64,000 bases of DNA from Fusibacter tunisiensis (GTDB lineage Bacteria > Bacillota > Clostridia > Peptostreptococcales > Acidaminobacteraceae). The notes under the pieces were generated by a model, which was not told the DNA's origin, did not search any database, and worked only from the letters and a program-made list of their open reading frames with translations. Where the stretch lies: contig NZ_JAFBDT010000012.1 of NCBI RefSeq assembly GCF_016908355.1, forward strand, positions 1-64,000, written 5' to 3'. Both the position numbers and the translations under genes were made by a program. Positions within the stretch are counted from its first letter, which is position 1, and the number at the start of each line of letters is the position of its first letter. Positions 44,281 to 52,278 of this stretch are shown in pieces.

Positions 44281-44723
44281 GTTAAACCATTCAGTTTTTT
44301 CAAAAGGTCTCGTAGCTTCTCTTTCTCTGCCTCTTCCAGATTGGAAAAAAATGTTTCAATAAAGGCCAAATGCTGGTCAAAAATATCTGCTATCAATCGA
44401 CGCCCCGACTCAGTTAGCACAATCTTAAAAGCCCTCTTGTCCTCTTTGTCCAACAACCGGTCAATCCAACCAGCCTTTTCAAGATTCTTTATGACAACAG
44501 TCATATTGCCACTTGTGGATAAAGTTTTCGATATAAGCTCAGATATTCGCATGGGCCCTAAATGATACAAGGCCTCAAGCACGCCAAATTGTGGGGCTGT
44601 CATCTTATAAGCATTCAAAAAAACCTGAAGCTGTCTGGAAAATTCCAAATGCGTTCTCGATAATGCAATTACCAATTTCAAGTTTTGGGTATCTTTTTCA
44701 TCATAATCATATTTAGTCTTCAT
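44262..44723 (-). CDS. MarR-family transcriptional regulator
   Basis: This is a 153-residue winged-helix protein. The helix-turn-helix is MRISELISKTLSTSGNMTVVIKNLE, and the wing is IDRLLDKEDKRAFKIVLTESG. It lies between the DUF438 operon and the ORP-like cluster and has its own terminator. Its target is unknown; in this family, genes nearest the regulator are the first candidates. Confidence 0.85.
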   Translation of the reverse strand: MKTKYDYDEKDTQNLKLVIALSRTHLEFSRQLQVFLNAYKMTAPQFGVLEALYHLGPMRISELISKTLSTSGNMTVVIKNLEKAGWIDRLLDKEDKRAFKIVLTESGRRLIADIFDQHLAFIETFFSNLEEAEKEKLRDLLKKLNGLTKTTAK

Positions 44724-44765
44724 AAATCCATCTTACAATTAAATGCAATTAGAATCAAGCGAATT

Positions 44766-45131
44766 CTAGGAGTGAGCCCCACAAGATGCATCATGATAAT
44801 CATGGCTGTGACATACAGAACCTGTGGATTCTAACTCGCCTTTTAAATACAGTTCTACCATATCTTTCGCTTTTCCTTGAATGCCAATAACCACTTCGAT
44901 ATTTTTCTCGTTAAAAATATCGATGGCACCGCCACCCATACCGCCTGAAATAATCACATTTACACCCAAATCATGTAAAAAATTCGGGAGAAATCCAGGA
45001 CGATGGCCAGGATTTTCAACACATTCTTCTTTGATTATTTTCCCATTTTCTTCTGTATAAACATTAAAACATTCACAGTGTCCAAAATGACCTGCTACTT
45101 GATCAATCATACTTGCTACTGCTATTTTCAT
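44766..45131 (-). CDS. NifX/NifB-type Fe-Mo cofactor-binding domain protein (ORP-like)
   Basis: This 121-residue protein has the dinitrogenase iron-molybdenum cofactor fold with ISGGMGGGAIDIF and a C-terminal tail rich in His and Cys (CHSHDYHDASCGAH), suited to metal binding. Members include NifX, NafY and the Mo-Cu orange protein ORP. It is the last gene of the cluster, overlapping mrp by four bases. Confidence 0.82.
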   Translation of the reverse strand: MKIAVASMIDQVAGHFGHCECFNVYTEENGKIIKEECVENPGHRPGFLPNFLHDLGVNVIISGGMGGGAIDIFNEKNIEVVIGIQGKAKDMVELYLKGELESTGSVCHSHDYHDASCGAHS

Positions 45132-45964
45132 AAACCTACCTCCTCAAGCATTTCTGCAGTTTCATCCAACCATTCTCCATCAAAAAGTTCTATTGCACCA
45201 CGGTCACACGCTGTCGCCAAACGTGGGTCAATTGGCAATTTCCCAAGCACCTTCACATTGTGGTCTTTTGCTACTTTTTCAATATGACTTTCTCCAAAAA
45301 TTGCATGTGATTTACCACATGAATCACATTTAAAATAGGACATATTTTCTATAAGACCCAAAACCGGAACATTCATCATTTCAGCCATTTTTACAGCTTT
45401 AGATACAATCATAGAAACCAGTTCTTGAGGTGAAGTCACAACAACAATTCCATCTACTTTTAAAGATTGGAAAACAGTCAACGAAACATCGCCTGTTCCA
45501 GGTGGCATATCAATAAACATATAATCCACATCGCCCCATATTACATCTGTCCAAAACTGCTTAACAGCACCGGCAATCATTGGTCCTCTCCAAACAACTG
45601 GATCTGTATCGTTTGCCAACAGCAAATTGATTGACATAATTTTCGTCCCCATTTTGCTTTTCACTGGAAAAATTCCCAGTTCATTGGCGTCTGCTTTTGT
45701 TGTTATGCCAAATGATTTTGGGATTGAAGGGCCTGTCACATCTGCATCAAGAATCGCAGTTTCATAGCCTTTTCGCGCCATAGACACTGCCAATAAAGAA
45801 GTCACGAGAGATTTTCCAACACCACCTTTCCCGCTGACAACACCAATCACCTTTTTAATTTTGCTGAGTTCATGCGGATGTTCCGTAAAATCATGTTTGG
45901 GTTCTTGACGTTCTTCACACTCTACTGAACATGTACTGCAACTCATATTACAACTTTCACTCAT
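45128..45964 (-). CDS. mrp: Mrp/NBP35-family iron-sulfur carrier ATPase
   Basis: This 278-residue P-loop ATPase has the deviant Walker A SGKGGVGKSL, DADVTGPS in switch I, and FKCDSCGKSHAIFG near the C-terminus, with CxxC that bridges an iron-sulfur cluster between two subunits. The N-terminus has another Cys cluster (CNMSCSTCSVEC). It delivers Fe-S clusters to target proteins. It overlaps its neighbours by four bases on each side. Confidence 0.88.
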   Translation of the reverse strand: MSESCNMSCSTCSVECEERQEPKHDFTEHPHELSKIKKVIGVVSGKGGVGKSLVTSLLAVSMARKGYETAILDADVTGPSIPKSFGITTKADANELGIFPVKSKMGTKIMSINLLLANDTDPVVWRGPMIAGAVKQFWTDVIWGDVDYMFIDMPPGTGDVSLTVFQSLKVDGIVVVTSPQELVSMIVSKAVKMAEMMNVPVLGLIENMSYFKCDSCGKSHAIFGESHIEKVAKDHNVKVLGKLPIDPRLATACDRGAIELFDGEWLDETAEMLEEVGL

Positions 45965-46818
45965 TTAATTACGCTCCTCACTTCATGATATATTTTTTCA
46001 ATTGCTTCTCCAGATGGACACCTTTCAGAAACAACTGACTTTCCATGATTAATTAATCGAATTGCATTGACATCATATGGGATTTCACCTACAAAAGGCA
46101 ATCCTACATTTTCACAATACTTTTTAATGTGTGCTGAGTTGTCCAAATTTATATCCGCTTTATTAATACAAACAGCGGTCTTAACGCCCATTCTCACAGC
46201 AGTCTTAACAATTCGATCCATGTCGCTTATACCGGATACAGTTGGTTCTGCAACGACCAATATCAAATCAACACCACTAATTGATGAAATAACTGGACAT
46301 CCAATTCCCGGCGACCCATCAATTACTGCAAATTCTACAGTTTCCTTATAGGGCTTTAGTTGATTTTTTACTTCTGTAACCAAAAGTCCAGAATTTCCCT
46401 CACCCATTTTAAGTTTGGCTGTGGAAAAAACAGCTTCATTCTGATAAACTTCCACATAGCCGGCCACATTATCCACCATTTTTATGGCGTCAACAGGGCA
46501 AACATATTCACAGACGCTACACCCTTCGCAACTATTTGTGTCTACTTTAGCTTTATCTGTCATATCAATGGCATCGAACCTACAATGTGATGCACACAGA
46601 CCACATCCAATACATAATTCAGGGTCCACTAAAGCTTTCTGCATTCCTTTATAATCATATGATATCGTCTTATTGTGGTGTTCCGCCACCAAGTGTAAAT
46701 TTGGCGCGTCTACATCGCAATCTGCATATGCTTTTGCATTTGATAAGTCAATAAATGCACTGGCAACAGTTGTTTTGCCGGTACCACCTTTACCGCTGAG
46801 TACCAATAACTGTTTCAT
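45961..46818 (-). CDS. MinD-superfamily ATPase with inserted ferredoxin domain (second)
   Basis: This 285-residue ATPase has Walker A SGKGGTGKTT. A two-cluster ferredoxin domain is inserted at about residues 58-115 (CIGCGLCASHC and CEGCSVCEYVC). Such proteins occur in pairs beside NifX/ORP and Mrp genes in anaerobes and are thought to couple ATP use to electron transfer or to metal-cluster assembly. It is a close relative of the next gene upstream. Confidence 0.85.
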   Translation of the reverse strand: MKQLLVLSGKGGTGKTTVASAFIDLSNAKAYADCDVDAPNLHLVAEHHNKTISYDYKGMQKALVDPELCIGCGLCASHCRFDAIDMTDKAKVDTNSCEGCSVCEYVCPVDAIKMVDNVAGYVEVYQNEAVFSTAKLKMGEGNSGLLVTEVKNQLKPYKETVEFAVIDGSPGIGCPVISSISGVDLILVVAEPTVSGISDMDRIVKTAVRMGVKTAVCINKADINLDNSAHIKKYCENVGLPFVGEIPYDVNAIRLINHGKSVVSERCPSGEAIEKIYHEVRSVIK

Positions 46819-47645
46819 GAACGTCCTCCAATCTCAATCTTTTGATACAGCTGCTCAAACAAAGTTTTATAATGCACATCTTCTCGAACAGCAATCAACC
46901 CCTCTGAATTGAGTCTTCCCAATTTTTCATCATAGGGAATTTCCATTAAAATTGGTATATTTTCTTCAGTACAGTATTCCTTTGATGGGTTGTCTTGATC
47001 CGTCGTCTTATTGAGAACAACACCAAAAGGTTTACCATATCCTTTTAAAAGTTCATGAACCATGGCTAAATTATGTTTGCCAAATTCAGTTGGTTCTGCT
47101 ACGAGCACGCAGTAGTCCACGTTTTTAATCGTTTCCATAACTGTGCAGGCACTCCCTGGAGGACCATCTATCACAACAGGATCTTGAATGTCCTCAAGTA
47201 GCGCTTTAATAATAGGCACACCTGTGGACTCGCCTAAATTCATTTTACCAAGTTTTAAAGAAACGGATTGCGAATTCCCTGTCACGATCTCTCCTATAGG
47301 CTTTTCCTTTTCATTAAGCGCATTTTCTGGGCACACCAAAAGACAACCGCCACACGAATGACAGATGTCTTCAAATACCATGAGCCTATTATGGATGTAG
47401 GCCAGTGCATTGAATTTACAAAATTCAACACATTTTCGACATCCCGTACACTTTAAATCGTCTACATAAGGAATCTTAACCGTCACATTGCGAGACTGCG
47501 TTTCTGTAGGTTTAAAAAACAAATACCCATTTGGTGCTTCCACATCGGCATCGATATACGTACACTTTTCAGCAGCTGCTGCCAAGTTGACGGCTACAAG
47601 AGTTTTCCCTGTTCCACCTTTTCCACTTAACACTGCTACCTTCAT
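46815..47645 (-). CDS. MinD-superfamily ATPase with inserted ferredoxin domain (first)
   Basis: This 276-residue ATPase has Walker A SGKGGTGKTL and an inserted ferredoxin with CTGCRKCVEFC and CHSCGGCLLVC (about residues 60-110). It pairs with the gene at 45961, with which it overlaps by four bases. In Desulfovibrio the equivalent pair belongs to the orange-protein complex linked to cell division; whether that holds here is unknown. Confidence 0.85.
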   Translation of the reverse strand: MKVAVLSGKGGTGKTLVAVNLAAAAEKCTYIDADVEAPNGYLFFKPTETQSRNVTVKIPYVDDLKCTGCRKCVEFCKFNALAYIHNRLMVFEDICHSCGGCLLVCPENALNEKEKPIGEIVTGNSQSVSLKLGKMNLGESTGVPIIKALLEDIQDPVVIDGPPGSACTVMETIKNVDYCVLVAEPTEFGKHNLAMVHELLKGYGKPFGVVLNKTTDQDNPSKEYCTEENIPILMEIPYDEKLGRLNSEGLIAVREDVHYKTLFEQLYQKIEIGGRS

Positions 47646-48013
47646 TAGTTGCCACCATGATGATGAAACCCTTCATGAATTTCACCCAAGGTCTTTAGTT
47701 TTCCTGCTTCAAAGGCTTCTATATTGTTTTTGATTCCAGTGCCCTCTGTTTTAAAAAGTTGAATACCTGCAGGCACCAAAACATCTGCTGAGTTTTTTCC
47801 CATACGTGGTGTTAAAACTGTCGTTACTTTATAGTCAATCACAATTTGGGCTGCTTTTACCCCAGCACCGCCTGGTGAAGTAGAAGCTGAATTCTCATGA
47901 AATTCCGCTTCTTTTGTCTCGGTATCATAAACCATAAAAAATGGTGCTCTTGCGAATGAAGGACACACGTTACCTTCATAATGTTTGTCTTCTACTGGTA
48001 TTGCAATTTTCAT
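47645..48013 (-). CDS. NifX/NifB-type cofactor-binding protein with His tail (ORP-like)
   Basis: This is a 122-residue Fe-Mo-cofactor-domain protein (MKIAIPVEDKHYEGNVCPSF at the start) with C-terminal HEGFHHHGGN as a metal-binding tail. ATG 48011-48013 follows AGGAGGCATT; an upstream extension in frame overlaps the DUF134 gene and is not coding. It overlaps the first MinD gene by one base. Confidence 0.82.
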   Translation of the reverse strand: MKIAIPVEDKHYEGNVCPSFARAPFFMVYDTETKEAEFHENSASTSPGGAGVKAAQIVIDYKVTTVLTPRMGKNSADVLVPAGIQLFKTEGTGIKNNIEAFEAGKLKTLGEIHEGFHHHGGN

Positions 48014-48021
48014 AATGCCTC

Positions 48022-48387
48022 CTATTCGACATCTCCTCTTCGTTGATGCCGTCTTCTTCTGCACCTACCACATCCAGTATTACAGGTATCAGGATCACAG
48101 AGTTCATAATTGCCACCTTCGATTTTAAGAACCCGACCATGTACCAATGCATCTGCAACTTTTTTTCTTGCATCCACATAAATTCTTTGAACAGTTGTGC
48201 GCGCAACATTCATTCTTGTGGCACATTCTTCCTGCATCAAACCTTCATGGTCCATTAATCTTATGGTTTCAAATTCTTCAATGGACATCACGATGGCATC
48301 CTCCATGTGGACTGGACGATTCAATGCTCCAAATAAATTTACATCTGGCAGTTCACATACCCTTCTGTGTTTTACCGGTCTTGGCAT
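48022..48387 (-). CDS. DUF134 (UPF0251) DNA-binding protein
   Basis: This 121-residue protein has a sigma-70-region-4-like helix-turn-helix (QEECATRMNVARTTVQRIY) and ends in a Cys- and Arg-rich tail (CDPDTCNTGCGRCRRRRH). Members stand next to NifX/ORP-like genes in anaerobes and probably regulate them. The start at 48385-48387 (MPRPVKHRRVCELP) is the family start and follows AGAGGTG; 31 open codons further upstream are not conserved in character. Confidence 0.83.
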   Translation of the reverse strand: MPRPVKHRRVCELPDVNLFGALNRPVHMEDAIVMSIEEFETIRLMDHEGLMQEECATRMNVARTTVQRIYVDARKKVADALVHGRVLKIEGGNYELCDPDTCNTGCGRCRRRRHQRRGDVE

Positions 48388-48484
48388 TTCACACCTCTTT
48401 CTTAATGGACATATGCCTTCCACCTTTATTATACGCTCTAAAAGACATATGTCAATAACGTTATTTGATAATGATTTCACAACT

Positions 48485-48498
48485 GTAACCTAGGTTAC
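48485..48498. promoter_or_regulatory. Perfect 14-base palindrome in the divergent promoter region
   Basis: GTAACCTAGGTTAC is fully self-complementary and lies about 100 bases before the DUF134 start, in the 263-base region between two divergent operons. It is a candidate operator for the DUF134 protein or a Crp/Fnr regulator. On the plus strand TATAAT at 48624-48629 is a likely -10 for the B12-binding gene. Confidence 0.45.
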
Positions 48499-48650
48499 TC
48501 TTTTTCTCTCTTTTATTTTATACTAAATAAAAAAATTTAAAAGATATAGTCTTTTCTAAAAAAAGATTTTGCACAATTTGTTTGACGTCTATTCAAAAGG
48601 GTATTTCTATACTGTTATTTTAATATAATACTATAGGTTAGGTGATGACA

Positions 48651-49313
48651 ATGACTAAAGAAATAATGAAGCTCAGCCAAAGTTTTACTGAGGCGCTGAG
48701 AAGTTTGGACAAAAAAAAGGCAGTTCAGCTTACAACAGATGCACTGGACGCCAAAACCATCAACATTGTGGATTTATACACTTATGTTCTTGCGCCAGGA
48801 TTAAGTGGCATTGCAAGCAATGATACCGAGCAAAAAATTTCAATCTGGGAAGAACACGTTCAAAGCAGTATTGTTCGTACTGTTTTAGAAATCGCTTTCC
48901 CATATGTTTTAAAGGAGGCAAAAGCCTCTTCTATCAAGCCACTAAACGCAATTGTTTTTTGTTTAGAAGAAGAATACCATGAAATGGGCGCACGTATGAC
49001 AACAGATTTTTTGACACTTTTAGGAATGAAAGCCACTTTTATTGGTGCCAACACACCTAAAGATGAAATCCTAGACGCAATGAAAACACTGACACCAGAT
49101 TTAGTATGTGTCAGTGTAACAAACTATTTTCATCTCACAAGGCTAAAAGACTTGATTGAGCAGATTCATGCCAATTTCAAAGATGAAACCTATAAAATTG
49201 TTGTTGGTGGATACGCTGTTGAACACACACCACATGCAAAAGAAATCCTAGGTGCAGACTATTATGCCGCATCTTTTGAGGACCTAAATTCTATAAAGGA
49301 GGCACTTCTATGA
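48651..49313 (+). CDS. Cobalamin (B12)-binding domain protein
   Basis: This protein of about 221 residues has an N-terminal four-helix cap (about 1-95, with IWEEHVQSSIVRTVLE) and a C-terminal Rossmann B12-binding domain: EYHEMGARM in place of the DxHxxG motif, the SVT segment and VVGGYAVEH. The His that ligates cobalt in base-off B12 is present. It has no DNA-binding or methyltransferase part. I choose ATG 48651 after AGGTGAT; ATG 48645 and GTG 48642 are alternatives. Its end overlaps the permease gene by four bases, so it is tied to the ABC exporter. Confidence 0.82.
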   Translation: MTKEIMKLSQSFTEALRSLDKKKAVQLTTDALDAKTINIVDLYTYVLAPGLSGIASNDTEQKISIWEEHVQSSIVRTVLEIAFPYVLKEAKASSIKPLNAIVFCLEEEYHEMGARMTTDFLTLLGMKATFIGANTPKDEILDAMKTLTPDLVCVSVTNYFHLTRLKDLIEQIHANFKDETYKIVVGGYAVEHTPHAKEILGADYYAASFEDLNSIKEALL

Positions 49314-50473
49314 GATTGGCTTTTAAAATTGCACTACGCTTCCTAACTTCAAGCAAAGGACAAACAGCACTTATTGCAATAGGTATAGCGGTTGGAATTT
49401 CTGTGCAAATTTTCATTGGTTCCTTAATTGAAGGATTACAAGTTAGCCTTTTGGATGCAACGATTGGAAGTGCATCACAAATAACAGTAAATCCAGAAGA
49501 AAAAAACACGCCTATCGATGATTTGCAAGATATTGAAAATTGGCTCACAGAAACTTATGATGAAATAACTGCCATAACACCTACATTGACTCAGGGTGGA
49601 TTCCTAAAAATTGGAGACAACACAGAACAAGTTGTTTTTAGAGGTTTTGATTTAAACAAGGCCAATGAAATCTATAAGTTCGATGCTGCAATTACCGAAG
49701 GGACCTATACACTAAAGGAAAATGAAGTTATTCTAGGTGTTGATTTGGCAAAAAACAACAATTTGAAAATAGGGGAAACCTATGACATAATCACACCTGA
49801 AGGTACGATTTCGGCCCTTAAGATAGTGGGATTTTTCGATCTTAAGGTTGCCTCTATCAACCAATCTTGGATTATTGGTTCCATTGATTTAGCCAGAGAC
49901 ATATTCGATTTCAGTTCTTCTCAAGGCACTGCAATTGAGTTGCAAATATCAGAACCTTTTGATGCAGATCTTTTAACTGAAGAAATGACACTTACGTCTA
50001 CACAAAAAGATGTAAAATTTGACAACTGGAAAGTTCAAAACGAACAACTCCTAAGTGGTTTGAACGGGCAGAGCACATCAAGTCTCATGATTCAAGTTTT
50101 TGTTGTCATATCTGTTGTCCTAGGCATTGCAAGCGTCCTTGCCATAACAGTGCTTCAAAAATCAAGGCAACTTGGAATTCTTAAAGCAATGGGACTCAAT
50201 GATAGAACATCCAGCTTTGTTTTTCTCTTTCAAGGTATAATTCTCGGCATACTAGGTGGCATACTTGGTATAATTTTTGGTTTAGGCCTCCTTTGGAGTT
50301 TCACAAAATTTGCCCTAAACCCCGATGGAACACCTGTGGTTCCAATCTTTGTAAATTATGGATTCATCGGTTTGTCAGGACTAATTGCTGTTGCAGCATC
50401 AACTTTAGCTTCCATCATTCCAGCACAAAAATCTAAAAAACTTTCTCCAATTGAGGTGATTAAAAATGGATAG
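49310..50473 (+). CDS. FtsX/MacB-type ABC transporter permease
   Basis: This 387-residue permease has one N-terminal membrane helix (QTALIAIGIAVGISVQIFI), a large extracytoplasmic MacB-like domain (about 45-260) and three C-terminal helices beginning at SSLMIQVFVVISVVLGIASV. This is the mechanotransmission layout of MacB/LolC proteins. It works with the next gene's ATPase. An AGGAGG site sits within the end of the B12 gene. Confidence 0.85.
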   Translation: MRLAFKIALRFLTSSKGQTALIAIGIAVGISVQIFIGSLIEGLQVSLLDATIGSASQITVNPEEKNTPIDDLQDIENWLTETYDEITAITPTLTQGGFLKIGDNTEQVVFRGFDLNKANEIYKFDAAITEGTYTLKENEVILGVDLAKNNNLKIGETYDIITPEGTISALKIVGFFDLKVASINQSWIIGSIDLARDIFDFSSSQGTAIELQISEPFDADLLTEEMTLTSTQKDVKFDNWKVQNEQLLSGLNGQSTSSLMIQVFVVISVVLGIASVLAITVLQKSRQLGILKAMGLNDRTSSFVFLFQGIILGILGGILGIIFGLGLLWSFTKFALNPDGTPVVPIFVNYGFIGLSGLIAVAASTLASIIPAQKSKKLSPIEVIKNG

Positions 50474-51155
50474 TGTAATTAATTTAAGCGGGGTTAATAA
50501 AATATATGGAACTTCCGTTAAAACGCAAGTTCTTTTCGATGTGGATTTGGCCATAAGTCAAGGCTCTTTCAATGGGATTATTGGCGAGTCTGGAAGTGGA
50601 AAAAGTACCCTCCTCAACATTGTCGGCACACTCGATAAACCAACTTCGGGTGAAGTGTACATTAATGGAAATCGCACCGATCAGATGAATAAAAATCAGC
50701 TTGCCATGTTAAGAAATGAAACCATAGGCTTCATTTTTCAATTTCATTATTTACTTCCAGAATTTACTGCTTTTGAAAATGTCTTAATGCCTTATTATAT
50801 TAAAAACAAGAAAATAGACACTAAACTAGAGGCTCGCGCACATGAACTTATGGAACTCGTTGGCCTATCAAAAGTTAAAAACAATCTGGCTGGTAATATG
50901 TCCGGCGGACAACAGCAAAGAACTGCCATCGCTCGATCTTTAATCAACAACCCAAAAATTATTTTGGCGGATGAGCCCACAGGTAACCTCGACTCAGGCA
51001 CGACAGAAGTTGTCTATGACCTATTAAGGGATATCAACAGGGACTTAAACACAACATTTGTCATCATCACGCATGATCGCCGGATTGCTGAAAAAACGGA
51101 TCGTATCATAGAAATCAAAGATGGCAGAATCTTTACCGATTTGTCTCGGACTTAA
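50466..51155 (+). CDS. MacB/LolD-type ABC transporter ATPase
   Basis: This 229-residue ATPase has Walker [10 protein letters not shown], signature [14 protein letters not shown] and Walker [14 protein letters not shown], typical of the LolD/MacB group. It overlaps the permease by eight bases. The pair probably exports lipoproteins, peptides or antibiotics. Confidence 0.87.
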   Translation: MDSVINLSGVNKIYGTSVKTQVLFDVDLAISQGSFNGIIGESGSGKSTLLNIVGTLDKPTSGEVYINGNRTDQMNKNQLAMLRNETIGFIFQFHYLLPEFTAFENVLMPYYIKNKKIDTKLEARAHELMELVGLSKVKNNLAGNMSGGQQQRTAIARSLINNPKIILADEPTGNLDSGTTEVVYDLLRDINRDLNTTFVIITHDRRIAEKTDRIIEIKDGRIFTDLSRT

Positions 51156-51158
51156 CGT

Positions 51159-51449
51159 TTATAGTTTTTGTGCGAGCTCGACGCCGTATTTTCTACAGTT
51201 TTCAAGCGCATCTGCATCAGGTTGCCACAAAACGCCTAAACCCTCTTCTAAGACATCAAAGCCACACGCTTTCAAGGCTTCTGTCATAAGTTTAGGAGAT
51301 TCTCCGCTCCAACCATAGCTGCCGAAACCGGCGGCTTTTTTGTTTTTGAATTTCAAGCCCTTCATTATTTCAAGCGTTGATGCCATGCCAGATAAGATTC
51401 CTTTATTGATTGTAGAAGACCATTTGACTCTGTCATTAATTTTAAACAT
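51159..51449 (-). pseudogene. Flavodiiron protein (FprA-like), internal deletion
   Basis: This 96-residue frame begins with a good ribosome site (AAGGAGATTGAAA) and MFKINDRVKW, the usual first residues of clostridial flavodiiron proteins. It then passes directly into the end of the flavodoxin domain (STINKGILSGMAS, KNKKAAGFGSYGWSG, then VLEEGLGVLWQPDADAL). The whole diiron metallo-beta-lactamase domain and the flavodoxin P-loop, about 300 residues, are absent, and the junction keeps the frame. A full FprA reduces oxygen or NO to water or N2O; this remnant cannot. It sits next to ric, a fitting partner. Confidence 0.7.
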
Positions 51450-51463
51450 TTTCAATCTCCTTT

Positions 51464-52141
51464 CTAAACAAATCTTTTAAACAAAACGTTGTTTTCTGTA
51501 TGAACATGCATGTACATATCCGCCACCAAGATCTTAAGTTTTTCATATACCAGTTGATAAGTTCCACATCCATCTTCCGGCACTTTGAAGTGACCTGTTA
51601 AATCGGTCAACTCATGCAACGCCTCACCTGCGCCATCGTGCTCATCTTCAAGTTCTTCAATAAGCGCTCTGCAGTCTGAGCCCCCTTCACTTAACTTTGG
51701 AAATAATAAAACCTCTTCCTTTACTAGATGCCCTTCCAACTCAGTTTTCAAACCACCAAAAATTTGGTGAATCTTATAGAGCTCTGGGTGTGCTTCTCCA
51801 TGGACCATCAGAATTTTAAACATGAGTTCTGAAATAATGGGTAGTTCCATTTTCAAGTAGCCATGGTGTTCTCTTACAATCCTGTCTATCAACTGATGTG
51901 TTGTGAAATCTGAGAGTTTCAGTTGCTTTGAATCCACAGAAAATTGAGTTGCTGCAGCCATTGCTTTGTCAGCATCAACAATTAAATTTTCAACATAATC
52001 TGTATCTCTTTCAATCGCTTCTTTAACACTTCGATTACCACCACAACAAAAATCCACACCATAGTCCATATAAACTTTTACAAGTTCTGGATATAGGGTC
52101 ACACTTTCACCAATTGACATTTTCAAATTTAATGTATTCAT
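51464..52141 (-). CDS. ric: Iron-sulfur cluster repair di-iron protein Ric (ScdA/YtfE)
   Basis: This 225-residue protein has an N-terminal ScdA domain with DYGVDFCCGGNRSV and a hemerythrin-like C-terminal domain whose His and Glu ligands lie in REHHGYL, HGEAHPEL, HLVKEEVLLFP and EDEHDGAG. It restores Fe-S clusters damaged by NO or oxidants. It is divergent from a Crp/Fnr gene, with a strong palindrome between them, and is followed by the flavodiiron remnant. The ribosome site is AAGGAGG. Confidence 0.9.
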   Translation of the reverse strand: MNTLNLKMSIGESVTLYPELVKVYMDYGVDFCCGGNRSVKEAIERDTDYVENLIVDADKAMAAATQFSVDSKQLKLSDFTTHQLIDRIVREHHGYLKMELPIISELMFKILMVHGEAHPELYKIHQIFGGLKTELEGHLVKEEVLLFPKLSEGGSDCRALIEELEDEHDGAGEALHELTDLTGHFKVPEDGCGTYQLVYEKLKILVADMYMHVHTENNVLFKRFV

Positions 52142-52197
52142 TTTTTTCCTCCTTATGATGAGACACTCTGTTTAAGTAGAGTTTAACACCTTTTAAT

Positions 52198-52231
52198 TCT
52201 CAATACTGTGATTTATATCACAGTATTGAGA
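52198..52231. promoter_or_regulatory. Crp/Fnr-type operator between ric and crp
   Basis: Perfect 15-base arms (TCTCAATACTGTGAT and its complement) flank TTAT. The core is TGTGA-N6-TCACA, the Crp-family consensus. Candidate -10 boxes lie at 52247-52252 (TATACT, rightward) and at 52180-52185 (TAAACT, leftward). The palindrome centre is then about 40-44 bases before either start point, the class II activator position in both directions. Confidence 0.75.
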
Positions 52232-52278
52232 ACACTAAAAAAATGGTATACTTAATACAACACTAAGGAGGTGATCCG

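Noticed and set aside
48022-48493. Several overlapping frames on both strands around the DUF134 gene
   Set aside because: DUF134 and ORP-like proteins account for the region; the other frames have no start signals or recognisable sequence.
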